A stretch of DNA of 64,000 nt. It comes from Mycolicibacterium chitae (GTDB lineage Bacteria > Actinomycetota > Actinomycetes > Mycobacteriales > Mycobacteriaceae). Location: positions 310,001-374,000 of the forward strand of contig NZ_LR134355.1 of NCBI RefSeq assembly GCF_900637205.1, written 5' to 3'. Below are positions 49,805-58,192 of this stretch, piece by piece. Under the pieces are notes generated by a model. The model searched no databases, was not told the DNA's origin, and saw nothing but the letters and a program-made list of their open reading frames with translations. The position numbers and the translations under genes were made by a program. Positions within the stretch are counted from its first letter, which is position 1; each line of letters opens with the position of its first letter.

Positions 49805-50866
49805 GACGCAGGTGAGCATCTGCTCGGCGCGCTCGGGCTCGGTGAGCAGGGTGTCGCGGTGCTCGACGTCGCCGGCCAGCACGCGCGTGCGGCAGGTCCC
49901 GCAGAAGCCCTGCTGACACGAGTACGGCGCCGCCACCCCGGCCCGGGTCAGGGCCGCCAGCAGCGTCTCGTCGGCCGCCACCTGCACCGTCGTCCCGGTG
50001 GACGCGACCGTCACCTCGAACGGTTCGCCGTCGACGACGGGTGCGGCGCCGAACCGCTCGTAGTGCAGTTCCACGGTGTCGCGGCCGACCAGCGCCGCGC
50101 GGATCACGGCCAGCATGGGCGCGGGCCCGCAGGCGTACACCGACGTGCCGTCGGGGCAGTCCCCGAGCAGCGTGGCCGCGGTGGGTAGGCCGTCGACGTC
50201 GTCGGTGCGGATCTCGATGCGGTTCCCGAAGCGGGCCACCTCGTCGAGGAACGGGAGGCTGTCGCGGCTGCGGCCCACGTAGACCATCGACCAGTCGACG
50301 CCCAGGCGTTCGGCGACGGTGAGCATCGACAGGATCGGCGTGATGCCGATGCCGCCGGCGATGAAGCGGAAGCGCTGGGCCGGCGAACCGTAGCCGGGGA
50401 CGGCCAGCGGGAACGCGTTGCGCGGGCCCAGCGTGGTGATGGTGGCGCCCACCGGGAGTCGGTCGTGGATCTCCACCGATCCGCCGCCGCCACCGGGGAT
50501 GCGGCGCACCGCGATCCGGTAGTGGTCGTCGCTGTTCGGGTCGCCGCACAGCGAATACTGCCGGACCCGTCCGCTGGGCAGGTGCACGTCGATGTGTGCT
50601 CCGGCGTGCCACGGCGGCAGGGTCGCGCCGGGTGCGGGGGTCAGACGCAGTTCGATGACGTCCTGATCGTGCGCGACGACGGTGCGGTCGGCCACCGTCA
50701 GCGTGAGCGGCTGCTCGGCCGGCGGCGAGATCGGTTTGCGGACAACAGCTCCCGACAATGCCCACAGGCCGTTGATGGCCAGGTCGGCGAACCGGATCGA
50801 CGGGTCGTGCCGGAACTGACCCGACAGGCTCGGCGGGGTCTGGCGCAGGCGCTGAAGGAGCCGCAT
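49766..50866 (-). CDS. Phthalate-dioxygenase-reductase-like ferredoxin oxidoreductase
   Basis: 366 residues. Flavin motif RQYSLCGDP, NAD(P) motif GGIGITPILSML, then YACGPAPML and a C-terminal plant-type [2Fe-2S] ferredoxin with SCQQGFCGTC and a distant cysteine in MLTCVSR. The domain order (flavin, NAD, ferredoxin) is that of the PDR/VanB family, which passes electrons from NAD(P)H to an oxygenase. A 40-residue N-terminal extension precedes it. It starts 1 nt after the PF10118 gene, its likely partner. Confidence 0.93.
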   Translation of the reverse strand: MRLLQRLRQTPPSLSGQFRHDPSIRFADLAINGLWALSGAVVRKPISPPAEQPLTLTVADRTVVAHDQDVIELRLTPAPGATLPPWHAGAHIDVHLPSGRVRQYSLCGDPNSDDHYRIAVRRIPGGGGGSVEIHDRLPVGATITTLGPRNAFPLAVPGYGSPAQRFRFIAGGIGITPILSMLTVAERLGVDWSMVYVGRSRDSLPFLDEVARFGNRIEIRTDDVDGLPTAATLLGDCPDGTSVYACGPAPMLAVIRAALVGRDTVELHYERFGAAPVVDGEPFEVTVASTGTTVQVAADETLLAALTRAGVAAPYSCQQGFCGTCRTRVLAGDVEHRDTLLTEPERAEQMLTCVSRSAGAPLTLDL

Positions 50867-50867
50867 G

Positions 50868-51767
50868 TCAGTGCAGCGCGGCTCGGGCGGCCGGGGAGGC
50901 GGCCAGGTAGGCCACCGCCTGGGCCGTCGACCCCATGTATTCGGGCGAGTATCGCGGACCGAAATAGGCCAGAGTCTGCGTGCCGAACAGGTTGCGGAAC
51001 TTCGGCAGCAGGCCCAGCTTCGAGTCCCGCATCCGTAGCCGGTTGAACTGCCACCAGTTGACGTCGACCGTCGGGTCCTTCTTCAGGAAATACCAGGTGC
51101 CCTTCTGGAAGAAGCCGAACATCATCGGCACCACCACGGTCATGGCGCGGATCCGGGCCAGGTAGCTGTCGTGGAAGTAGACCGCCACGTCGTGGGCCAC
51201 CGAGCGGTGTTCGACCTCCTCGCTGCCGTGCCACCGGAACAGGTCGGCGAACGTTGGGTCGGCCGCGTGGTCGTCCCAGTTGTTGTTCAGCGTGAAGTCG
51301 CCCAGCACCGCGGTGTAGTGCTCGATGGCCGCGATCAGCCAGAGTCGTTCGCGCAGGTGGTTGAGCCGGCGGCGCTCGTTGGTCGACGTGCTCGGGGCCA
51401 GCACCTTCTCGAAGATGTGCTCCACCAGGTCGAGGATCGGCCCCGGTTCCAGGCCGTGGTCCTCGAGGTAGGTGTGCAGCACCTTGTCGTGCACGTCGGC
51501 ATGCATGGCCTCCTGGCCGATGAATCCGCGCATGTTGGCGGCCAGTTGCGGGTCGCGCACGTGCGGCAGGGCCTCGTTGAACGCCTGGACGAACCAACGC
51601 TCGGCGGTGGGCAGGATGACGTTGAGCAGGTTGGCCATGTGCGAGGCCGCCGGATGGCCGGGAATCCAGTGCGGGCCGACCCCGTCGACGTCGAAGTGCA
51701 CGTTGCGGGCGTGGATCTGAACGGGGCCGGGATCGACTTCGCGTGCGGATCGATGTGGGCGCAACAT
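50868..51767 (-). CDS. PF10118-family predicted metal-dependent hydrolase (ferritin-like diiron)
   Basis: 299 residues. Candidate metal ligands sit on helices in ERWFVQAFNEALP, GQEAMHADVHDK, AAIEHYTAVLGDF and HGSEEVEHRSVAHDV, a four-helix carboxylate/histidine pattern typical of diiron oxygenases; the family is only labelled as predicted metal-dependent hydrolases. In mycobacteria it is usually paired with a PDR-type reductase, as here. ATG preceded by AAAGGTG. A palindrome at 51812-51828 lies in its promoter. Confidence 0.9.
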   Translation of the reverse strand: MLRPHRSAREVDPGPVQIHARNVHFDVDGVGPHWIPGHPAASHMANLLNVILPTAERWFVQAFNEALPHVRDPQLAANMRGFIGQEAMHADVHDKVLHTYLEDHGLEPGPILDLVEHIFEKVLAPSTSTNERRRLNHLRERLWLIAAIEHYTAVLGDFTLNNNWDDHAADPTFADLFRWHGSEEVEHRSVAHDVAVYFHDSYLARIRAMTVVVPMMFGFFQKGTWYFLKKDPTVDVNWWQFNRLRMRDSKLGLLPKFRNLFGTQTLAYFGPRYSPEYMGSTAQAVAYLAASPAARAALH

Positions 51768-51811
51768 TTCTGAACACCTTTCTCGCTCAGTTCTGCACTG
51801 TAGTCCGAATA

Positions 51812-51828
51812 CGGTACTTGCGGTACCG
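51812..51828. promoter_or_regulatory. Palindromic operator candidate upstream of PF10118-reductase operon
   Basis: CGGTAC-N5-GTACCG, a 6-5-6 inverted repeat, lies 45 nt before the ATG at 51767. It is the kind of site bound by TetR-family repressors that often accompany this gene pair, but no repressor gene is adjacent. Confidence 0.5.
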
Positions 51829-51849
51829 GGTAGTGCCCCGGGTCCGGCG

Positions 51850-53517
51850 TCAGGGGTCGCGACCGCCCCGTTCGGTTTTGATGCGTTGGGCTTGGTCGGC
51901 TTTGCGGGTGCGTTGGCGGCGGGGCATTTGTAGGCCGCGGTCGGGGTTGGTGGGCTTGGTGGGTCGGGTGGGTGCGGGCAGGGTGGCGGTGGTGGTGTTC
52001 CAGTTCGGGAACGCGATCTTGCTGCCGGGGTAGGTGGTGTAGGTCTTGCCTGCCGGTGTGGTCCAGACGATGGTGCCGTCGGGGTGTTGGGTTTCAGACC
52101 ATTCGGTCCAAAAAGTCTTCAACAAGTGGTGTTTTCGGCACAGGCAAGCCAGATTCGACGGGTGGGTCGGCCCGCCTTGACCATCAGGAATCGTATGGTC
52201 AAGATCGGCGCGTTCGGCGGGGGTGTGACAGCCCGGGAAGCGACACGTCATGTCGCGGGCGCGGACCCAGGTGGCCAGCGCCGCGGAGGGGCGGTAGCGC
52301 GGTTCGGGGGCCTCGGCGGGGGTCCGCAGGGGTTTGACGGTGGCGCCGGTGTCGACCAGTTCGGCCAGCAGTGGTGCGGGGACGATGCCGCCGCCTTGCA
52401 GGACCGCGGTGCGGTTGCCGGGATTGGGTTGCGGGGTGGGGTCTTTGGGGGCTGCGGGCTCGACGGGGGTGTCGTCGGGGGTGTCGTCGGCCTTGGCCTT
52501 GGGCTCCGCGCATTCGGACGGTGGGGCAGCGTGTCCGTCTTGCGGGATCTCGCGTGCAGTGTCGCCGGTGTCGGCCGCGGTCTCTGCGGACTCGACGCGC
52601 TCGTCAGCCCTAGCAGCACCCTCGACCGTCTTGGCGGTGCGCCGCGCTTGGGCTTCGGCTCTGGCCGCGGTGTTGGCGGCTTGGGCTTGCTGGACGGCGT
52701 GTTGGTCGGCGACGACGTGGACGACGATGTGTTCGGCGCGGGTGTCGGGGGCGGTGGTGGCCGGGCATTCGGTGTTGCCGCAGCGGCAGGGCAGTCGATC
52801 GGCGCCGGTGATCAGCAGCGCCACGGCATCGGAGCGGCGTTGCCCGGTGGTGCGGGGATCGTTAGCGCAGACGCTAGTGGCCATCGCGCGTAGCCGGCGG
52901 TCGAACAGGGCGGCGTCGACGTTGGTGAGGCTGCCGTACATCGAGGTGGTGCCGGTGGTGTCGTCGCGTTTGCCGAACTGGACGTCGCGGTTGCGGTTGG
53001 CGTCGCGGTGCTCGATGACGGCGTCGGGGTCGTGTTCGGCGAGTACGGCGTCGATGGCGTTGTCGAGGGCCTTGTCCGACAGCGTCCCGAACCGGGTGGC
53101 TTTGGCGGCCAGTTCGGCGTCGATGGTGGCCAAGAGGGTGGGGTCTTCGACGAGTTTGGTGCGCCAGGCGATCGTGGTCGCAGTGCGCAGGCTCAGCTCA
53201 CCGTTGGCCAGCTTGGTTGCGGTCTTCGTTATCCGGGTCCGTAGGGCATGGGCCAGGTGCATCTGGGTGGAGGCACGCCGGTGGGTCAGCCCGAGGGCGG
53301 CGGCGACTTCGGCCGCGACACTGTCCCAGCCGTCGCAGGCCCACAGTTCGCGTTCGTCGTCGATGTTGAAGAGGCGGCGGTCCATGAGTTCGGCGATCGC
53401 GGCCAGCCGGCTGGCGGCGGCGCTGTTCTCGGCGCGGGCGAACCCCGAGATGGCGTCCACAACCCTGGCATCGTCGGCCGAAGCCAACTCCTCAGGATCC
53501 GCCAGCAACTCGCACAT
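51850..53517 (-). CDS. 13E12-repeat-family HNH endonuclease with DUF222
   Basis: 555 residues. The N-terminal DUF222 helical domain (about 1-240) is followed by a low-complexity Ala/Glu/Pro linker (290-380) and a C-terminal HNH domain: CRFPGCHTPAERADLDHTIPDG...LACLCRKHH. The family, known as 13E12, is present in many copies in mycobacteria and behaves like a dispersed mobile or selfish element. Whether it cuts DNA in vivo is unknown. Codon use appears lower in GC third positions than in neighbours in places, consistent with transfer. ATG at 53517. Confidence 0.92.
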   Translation of the reverse strand: MCELLADPEELASADDARVVDAISGFARAENSAAASRLAAIAELMDRRLFNIDDERELWACDGWDSVAAEVAAALGLTHRRASTQMHLAHALRTRITKTATKLANGELSLRTATTIAWRTKLVEDPTLLATIDAELAAKATRFGTLSDKALDNAIDAVLAEHDPDAVIEHRDANRNRDVQFGKRDDTTGTTSMYGSLTNVDAALFDRRLRAMATSVCANDPRTTGQRRSDAVALLITGADRLPCRCGNTECPATTAPDTRAEHIVVHVVADQHAVQQAQAANTAARAEAQARRTAKTVEGAARADERVESAETAADTGDTAREIPQDGHAAPPSECAEPKAKADDTPDDTPVEPAAPKDPTPQPNPGNRTAVLQGGGIVPAPLLAELVDTGATVKPLRTPAEAPEPRYRPSAALATWVRARDMTCRFPGCHTPAERADLDHTIPDGQGGPTHPSNLACLCRKHHLLKTFWTEWSETQHPDGTIVWTTPAGKTYTTYPGSKIAFPNWNTTTATLPAPTRPTKPTNPDRGLQMPRRQRTRKADQAQRIKTERGGRDP

Positions 53518-53570
53518 ACGTTCGACAGTAAGCCGACCTCAACCCCGGCGCACCACCGAAACCACCCACC

Positions 53571-53626
53571 TGTGGATCAAAACGACACTGTGGATAACCC
53601 ACGGCGCGACACTGTGGATAACCCAC
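53571..53626. repeat. Direct repeats with DnaA-box 9-mers upstream of the HNH gene
   Basis: Two identical 20-bp repeats (53583-53602 and 53607-53626, period 24) each hold TGTGGATAA, the complement of the consensus DnaA box TTATCCACA. A third near-box TGTGGATCA is at 53571. Confidence 0.85.
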
Positions 53627-53644
53627 AGCGGAACACAGAAAGGA

Positions 53645-54133
53645 TCAGTGCCCGGAGGTCTTGAACCGCTCGAACGAGCGCTGCACCTCGGCCTCGGCCT
53701 CGGCGCGGCCCACCCAGTCGGCGGCCTTGACGAACTTGTTCGGCTCGAGGTCCTTGTAGTGCACGAAGAAGTGCTTGATGGCCTCGAGCTCGAAGCTCGG
53801 CACGTCGCTGATGTCCTGGACGTGGTCCCAGCGGACATCGCCGGCCGGCACGCACAGCACCTTGTCGTCGCCGCCGGCCTCGTCGACCATCTTGAACATG
53901 CCCACCGGGCGGGCCTCGACGATCACGCCCGGGAACACCGACTGCGGCAGCAGCACCATCGCGTCCAGCGGATCGCCGTCCTCACCCAGGCTGTCCTCGA
54001 TGTAGCCGTAGTCGGCCGGGTACGCCATCGGGGTATAGAGGTAGCGGTCCAGCCGGATCCGACCGGAGTCGTGGTCGATCTCGTACTTGTTGCGCTGCCC
54101 CTTGGGGATCTCGATGGTGACGTCAAACTCCAC
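53645..54133 (-). CDS. ppa: Inorganic pyrophosphatase (family I)
   Basis: 162-residue cytosolic enzyme hydrolysing pyrophosphate. The signature [11 protein letters not shown] carries metal-binding aspartates; [16 protein letters not shown] and [14 protein letters not shown] are the other conserved blocks. Length is typical of the actinobacterial short form. Equivalent to Rv3628. A purine-poor leader precedes ATG 54133, with AGGAG seven nt upstream. Confidence 0.97.
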   Translation of the reverse strand: MEFDVTIEIPKGQRNKYEIDHDSGRIRLDRYLYTPMAYPADYGYIEDSLGEDGDPLDAMVLLPQSVFPGVIVEARPVGMFKMVDEAGGDDKVLCVPAGDVRWDHVQDISDVPSFELEAIKHFFVHYKDLEPNKFVKAADWVGRAEAEAEVQRSFERFKTSGH

Positions 54134-54213
54134 CGGCAGGACTCCTTCGCATGGCTGACCGTCGTTTCGTCGGACGCCACACTAGCGTGCAGGCCCTGAC
54201 CACGGTGGGGCGA

Positions 54214-54219
54214 TACCCT
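54214..54219 (+). promoter_or_regulatory. -10 box for dacB operon
   Basis: TACCCT lies 7 nt before ATG 54227; leaderless start inferred. Confidence 0.5.
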
Positions 54220-54226
54220 GCAGTAC

Positions 54227-55609
54227 ATGCATCCCAAGCGGTGGCGCCGCTCCACGCACCTGGCGGTGGGGGCCGCCGTCCTGGTGGCGGTGGTCGCGCT
54301 GGTCGCCGCGTCGCTGCTGTTCGTGGGCGATCGGCAGACCGACGCCTTGGCCGCCGCGCGACCGGCCCCGGTGGCCGCCAGCCCGGGCGTGGTCCCGCTG
54401 GCCGAGGATGCGGAGATCCCCACCGAGGTCGGGATGAGCGTCGCGCTGGCCAAACCCCTGGCCGACCCGAACCTCGGCATCCTCACCGGGCGCATCAGCG
54501 ACGCGCTGACCGGCGAGCCGCTGTGGCAGCAGGCCGATGACCTGCCGATGCAGCCCGCCTCCACCAACAAGGTGCTCACCGCCGCGGCCGCCCTGCTCAC
54601 GCTGGAGCGCGACGCCACGGTGACCACCAAGGTCGTCGCCGCGACCGATCGGGGCTCCCGCGGCGTCGTCGTCCTCGTCGGCGGCGGCGACACCACGCTC
54701 TCGGCCGCGCCCGCCGATCAAGACACCTGGTACAAGGGTGCGGCCCGGATGAGCGATCTGGTCAGCCAGATCCGCGAGAGCGGCTACACCCCGACCGCGG
54801 TGCAGGTCGACACGTCGCTGTACAGCGGGCCGGGGCTGGCCCCCGGCTGGGATCCGGCCGACATCGACGGCGGCGACATCGCGCCCATCGAGCCGGTGAT
54901 GCTCGACGGCGGCCGCACCCAGCCGACCACGTTCGACTCCCGGCGGTCCCCGACCCCGGCGCTGGACGCCGGTCGCGCGCTGGCCGTGGCACTCGGCGTC
55001 GATCCGGCGACCGTGACCATCGTCCCGGGCCCGCCGACCGGGCCGGAGCTGGCCTCGGTCGACTCGGCGCCGCTGATCGAGCGGCTGCGCCAGATGATGG
55101 TCAACTCGGACAACGTGATGGCCGAGAGCATCGGCCGCGAGGTCGCCGCGGCCTCCCAGCGCCCGCTGAGCTTCGCCGGCGCCGCCGGTGCGGTGTCGAC
55201 CCGGCTGGCCGGCGAGGGCATCGACCTGACGGGTGCCAAGCTGCTGGATTCCAGCGGGCTGTCGGTCGACAACCGGCTCACCGCGCTCACCCTCGACGAG
55301 GTCGTCGGCGAGGCCGCCGGGCCCGACCACCGCGAACTGCGCCCGCTGCTGGACCTGCTGCCGGTGGCCGGCGGATCGGGCACGCTGTCGGAGCGGTTCC
55401 TGCAAGCCGGCACCACCCGGCCCGCGGCGGGCTGGCTGCGCGCCAAGACCGGCTCGCTGACCGGCACCAACGCCCTGGCCGGCATCGTCACCGACCGCAG
55501 CGGCCGCGTGCTGACCTTCTCCTTCCTGTCCAACGACGCGGGGCCGACGGGACGCCTGGCGATCGACGCGCTGGCCGCCACGCTGCGCTCCTGCGGATGT
55601 GTGCGATGA
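54227..55609 (+). CDS. dacB: D-alanyl-D-alanine carboxypeptidase, PBP4/S13 family
   Basis: 460 residues. An N-terminal membrane anchor (about 12-34), then a penicillin-binding domain with SxxK in PASTNKVLT, SxN in VNSDNVMAE and KTG in RAKTGSLTG. It trims D-Ala from peptidoglycan stem peptides or cuts cross-links in the cell wall space. Equivalent to Rv3627c. It heads a tightly packed run with the DUF2342 zincin (ATGA overlap), tilS and hpt. Confidence 0.95.
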   Translation: MHPKRWRRSTHLAVGAAVLVAVVALVAASLLFVGDRQTDALAAARPAPVAASPGVVPLAEDAEIPTEVGMSVALAKPLADPNLGILTGRISDALTGEPLWQQADDLPMQPASTNKVLTAAAALLTLERDATVTTKVVAATDRGSRGVVVLVGGGDTTLSAAPADQDTWYKGAARMSDLVSQIRESGYTPTAVQVDTSLYSGPGLAPGWDPADIDGGDIAPIEPVMLDGGRTQPTTFDSRRSPTPALDAGRALAVALGVDPATVTIVPGPPTGPELASVDSAPLIERLRQMMVNSDNVMAESIGREVAAASQRPLSFAGAAGAVSTRLAGEGIDLTGAKLLDSSGLSVDNRLTALTLDEVVGEAAGPDHRELRPLLDLLPVAGGSGTLSERFLQAGTTRPAAGWLRAKTGSLTGTNALAGIVTDRSGRVLTFSFLSNDAGPTGRLAIDALAATLRSCGCVR

Positions 55610-56616
55610 GCCAATCCGCGCTCGGGGGCGCCGTCGACTGGCAGTTCGCGGCGACCGTGGGTGCCCGGCTGGCCCGCCCGGCGGGTCCCGTCACCGAGTA
55701 CACGCGCCGGCAGGCGATCGAGGAACTGGCCGAATGCTCGCGGGACGCCGAGCCGCCGGTGCGCGACGTCACGCGGCTGCACACCGACGGTCCCATCCCG
55801 GATGCCCGGATCGTCGATCGGCCCGAATGGATCCGGGCCGCAACTGAATCCCTGCGCTCGATGACAGGCGGCGACGAGAGCGCGGGCGGGTTCCTGTCCG
55901 GCCGCGTGACCGGTGCGCAGACCGGCGCGGTGTTGGCCTTCGTGTCGTCGGGCATTCTGGGGCAATACGATCCGTTCACCGCCGACGGCGGCAAGCTGCT
56001 GCTGGTGTATCCCAACGTCATCGCCGTGGAACGGCAATTGCGGGTGGTGCCAAGGGATTTCCGGCTCTGGGTCTGCTTGCACGAGGTCACCCACCGGGTG
56101 CAGTTCACCGCCAACCCGTGGCTGGCCGGATACATGACCGACGCGCTGGAGGTCCTGACGGCCGACGCCGGCGACGACCTCGCCGCGGTGATCGGCCGCC
56201 TGGCCGAGTTCGTCCGCGACCGCCAGGACGGGGTGCTCGGCTTCATGCGCGCGGTGCAGTCCGAGCCGCAGCGCGAGGCGCTGGACCGCCTGCTGGTGCT
56301 CGGCACACTGCTCGAGGGGCACGCCGATCACGTGATGGACGCCGTCGGCCCGACGGTGGTGCCCTCCGGTGTCACCATCCGGCGCCGGTTCGACGAGCGT
56401 CGCCATCGCAAACAGCCTCCGCTGCAACGGATTCTGCGGGCGCTGCTGGGTATCGACGCCAAGATGTCGCAGTACACCCGCGGCAAGGCGTTCGTCGACG
56501 AGGTGGTGACGAAGGTCGGGATGGACCGGTTCAACACCATCTGGACCGGCGCCGAGACGCTGCCGCTGCCCGACGAGATCGACGAACCACAGCGATGGAT
56601 CGATCGAATCCTGTAG
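55606..56616 (+). CDS. DUF2342 zincin-like protein (Rv3626c type)
   Basis: 336 residues. HEVTH within CLHEVTHRVQFTANPWL is an HExxH zinc site, and EGHADHVMDAVG gives further likely ligands. The family is annotated as a coenzyme-F420-biosynthesis-associated or zincin-like protein of unproven activity. No signal peptide. ATG 55606 overlaps the dacB stop (ATGA) and was preferred to the TTG-headed frame at 55597. It overlaps tilS by 22 nt. Confidence 0.9.
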   Translation: MSQSALGGAVDWQFAATVGARLARPAGPVTEYTRRQAIEELAECSRDAEPPVRDVTRLHTDGPIPDARIVDRPEWIRAATESLRSMTGGDESAGGFLSGRVTGAQTGAVLAFVSSGILGQYDPFTADGGKLLLVYPNVIAVERQLRVVPRDFRLWVCLHEVTHRVQFTANPWLAGYMTDALEVLTADAGDDLAAVIGRLAEFVRDRQDGVLGFMRAVQSEPQREALDRLLVLGTLLEGHADHVMDAVGPTVVPSGVTIRRRFDERRHRKQPPLQRILRALLGIDAKMSQYTRGKAFVDEVVTKVGMDRFNTIWTGAETLPLPDEIDEPQRWIDRIL

Positions 56617-57554
56617 GGCAACTGCGCGCGGCGGTCGCGGCTTTCGCCAAGGAGTACCTGCCCGACGTGGACCGGTGGTGCGTCGCGCTGTCCGGCGGCG
56701 CGGACTCGCTGGCGCTCACCGCGGCCGCGGCCGGACTGCTGCCCACCACGGCCCTGATCGTCGACCACGGCCTGCAGGCCGGGTCGGCGGCCGCCGCCAA
56801 GACGGCCCAAAACCAAGCCAAAGAACTGGGCTGCGTTGGTGCGGAGATCATCTCGGTGACCGTCGGCACCGCGGGCGGGCCCGAGGCGGCCGCCCGCACC
56901 GCGCGCTACGCGGCCCTGGACAGCGGCCGAGGGCAGGCGCCGGTGCTCATCGGACACACCCTCGACGATCAGGCCGAGACGGTGCTGCTCGGCCTGGGCC
57001 GCGGGTCGGGCCCGCGCTCCATCGCCGGTATAAGGCCCTTCGACCCGCCGTGGTGCCGGCCGCTGCTGCACCTGCGCCGCGACACCACGGAGGCCGCCTG
57101 CGCCGCCCTGGGCCTGACGCCCTGGCGCGACCCGCACAACCACGACCGCCGCTTCACCCGCACCCGGCTGCGGCACGAGGTGCTGCCGCTGCTCGAGGAT
57201 GTGCTCGGCGGCGGCGTCGCCGAGGCGCTGGCCCGCACCGCAACCGCCCTGCAGGAGGACGGCGACGTGCTCGATGCGCTCGCCGAGCGGGCCCTCGAAG
57301 AGAATCGGGGGACCCGCCTCGAGACCGCCCCCCTGACCGAGCTGCCCGTCGCGGTGCGGCTGCGGGTGATCCGCGGCTGGTTGCTGGCCGGTGGCGCGCG
57401 CAACCTGACCAGCAAGCAGATCCGCGCGGTCGACGAGTTGGTGACCGCCTGGCGCGGGCAGGGCGGGGTCGCCGTCGGCGGCGACCGCGCCGGCACCCGA
57501 CTGTTCGCCCGGCGCCGCGACGGCGCGCTGGTGCTCGAATACGCGCCCATCTGA
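56595..57554 (+). CDS. tilS: tRNA(Ile)-lysidine synthase
   Basis: 319 residues. The PP-loop ALSGGADSLAL binds ATP; VDHGLQ, GHTLDDQAETVLL and RNA-facing motifs (FTRTRLRHEVLPLL) follow. It attaches lysine to C34 of the AUA-reading tRNA-Ile. C-terminal domains are short, as in other actinobacteria. ATG 56595 lies inside the previous gene; MDRSNPVGQLRAAV fits the family. Equivalent to Rv3625c. Confidence 0.95.
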   Translation: MDRSNPVGQLRAAVAAFAKEYLPDVDRWCVALSGGADSLALTAAAAGLLPTTALIVDHGLQAGSAAAAKTAQNQAKELGCVGAEIISVTVGTAGGPEAAARTARYAALDSGRGQAPVLIGHTLDDQAETVLLGLGRGSGPRSIAGIRPFDPPWCRPLLHLRRDTTEAACAALGLTPWRDPHNHDRRFTRTRLRHEVLPLLEDVLGGGVAEALARTATALQEDGDVLDALAERALEENRGTRLETAPLTELPVAVRLRVIRGWLLAGGARNLTSKQIRAVDELVTAWRGQGGVAVGGDRAGTRLFARRRDGALVLEYAPI

Positions 57555-57599
57555 GTTTCGCTTTGGCCAGCGCGGCGCCGACGTGGCACGCTGGGGCAC

Positions 57600-58175
57600 G
57601 TGCCAGCTAATTCTGATGAGCTGTACCCCGGAGACATCAAATCGGTGTTGCTCTCGGAGCAACAGATCCAGGAGAAGACCGCAGAACTGGCCGCCGCCGT
57701 GGGCGCCGCCTACGCGGACCGCCTCGGCGATCAGGACCTGCTGCTGATCACGGTGCTCAAGGGCGCCGTCATGTTCGTCAGCGACCTGGCCCGCGCGATC
57801 CCGCTGCCCACCCAGCTGGAATTCATGGCCGTGTCCTCCTACGGGTCGTCGACGTCGTCGTCCGGGGTGGTGCGCATCCTCAAGGACCTCGACCGCGACA
57901 TCAACGACCGCCACGTGCTGATCGTCGAGGACATCGTCGATTCGGGTCTGACGTTGTCCTGGCTGCTGCGCAACCTGGCCAGCCGGCGGCCCACGTCGCT
58001 GGAGGTCTGCACGCTGCTGCGCAAACCCGACGCCGTGCGCGCCGACGTCGAGATCAACTACGTCGGCTTCGACATCCCGAACGAATTCGTCGTCGGTTAC
58101 GGACTGGATTACGCCGAACGCTACCGAGATCTGCCCTACATAGGCACTCTGGAACCGAGGGTTTATACGCCCTGA
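57600..58175 (+). CDS. hpt: Hypoxanthine-guanine phosphoribosyltransferase
   Basis: 191 residues. PRPP-binding loop [14 protein letters not shown], flexible loop SSYGSST, base-binding region [25 protein letters not shown]. It salvages hypoxanthine and guanine. GTG 57600 is 45 nt after tilS; no clear ribosome site. Equivalent to Rv3624c. Often adjacent to tilS and ftsH in Gram-positive bacteria; here an accessory block separates it from ftsH. Confidence 0.96.
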   Translation: MPANSDELYPGDIKSVLLSEQQIQEKTAELAAAVGAAYADRLGDQDLLLITVLKGAVMFVSDLARAIPLPTQLEFMAVSSYGSSTSSSGVVRILKDLDRDINDRHVLIVEDIVDSGLTLSWLLRNLASRRPTSLEVCTLLRKPDAVRADVEINYVGFDIPNEFVVGYGLDYAERYRDLPYIGTLEPRVYTP

Positions 58176-58192
58176 GTTCTCGGGAGGTCGCC

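Noticed and set aside
53539..53855. Small minus-strand ORFs spanning the DnaA-box repeats and the ppa end
   Set aside because: Frames overlap ppa out of phase and read Arg/Ser/Pro-rich sequence; no support.
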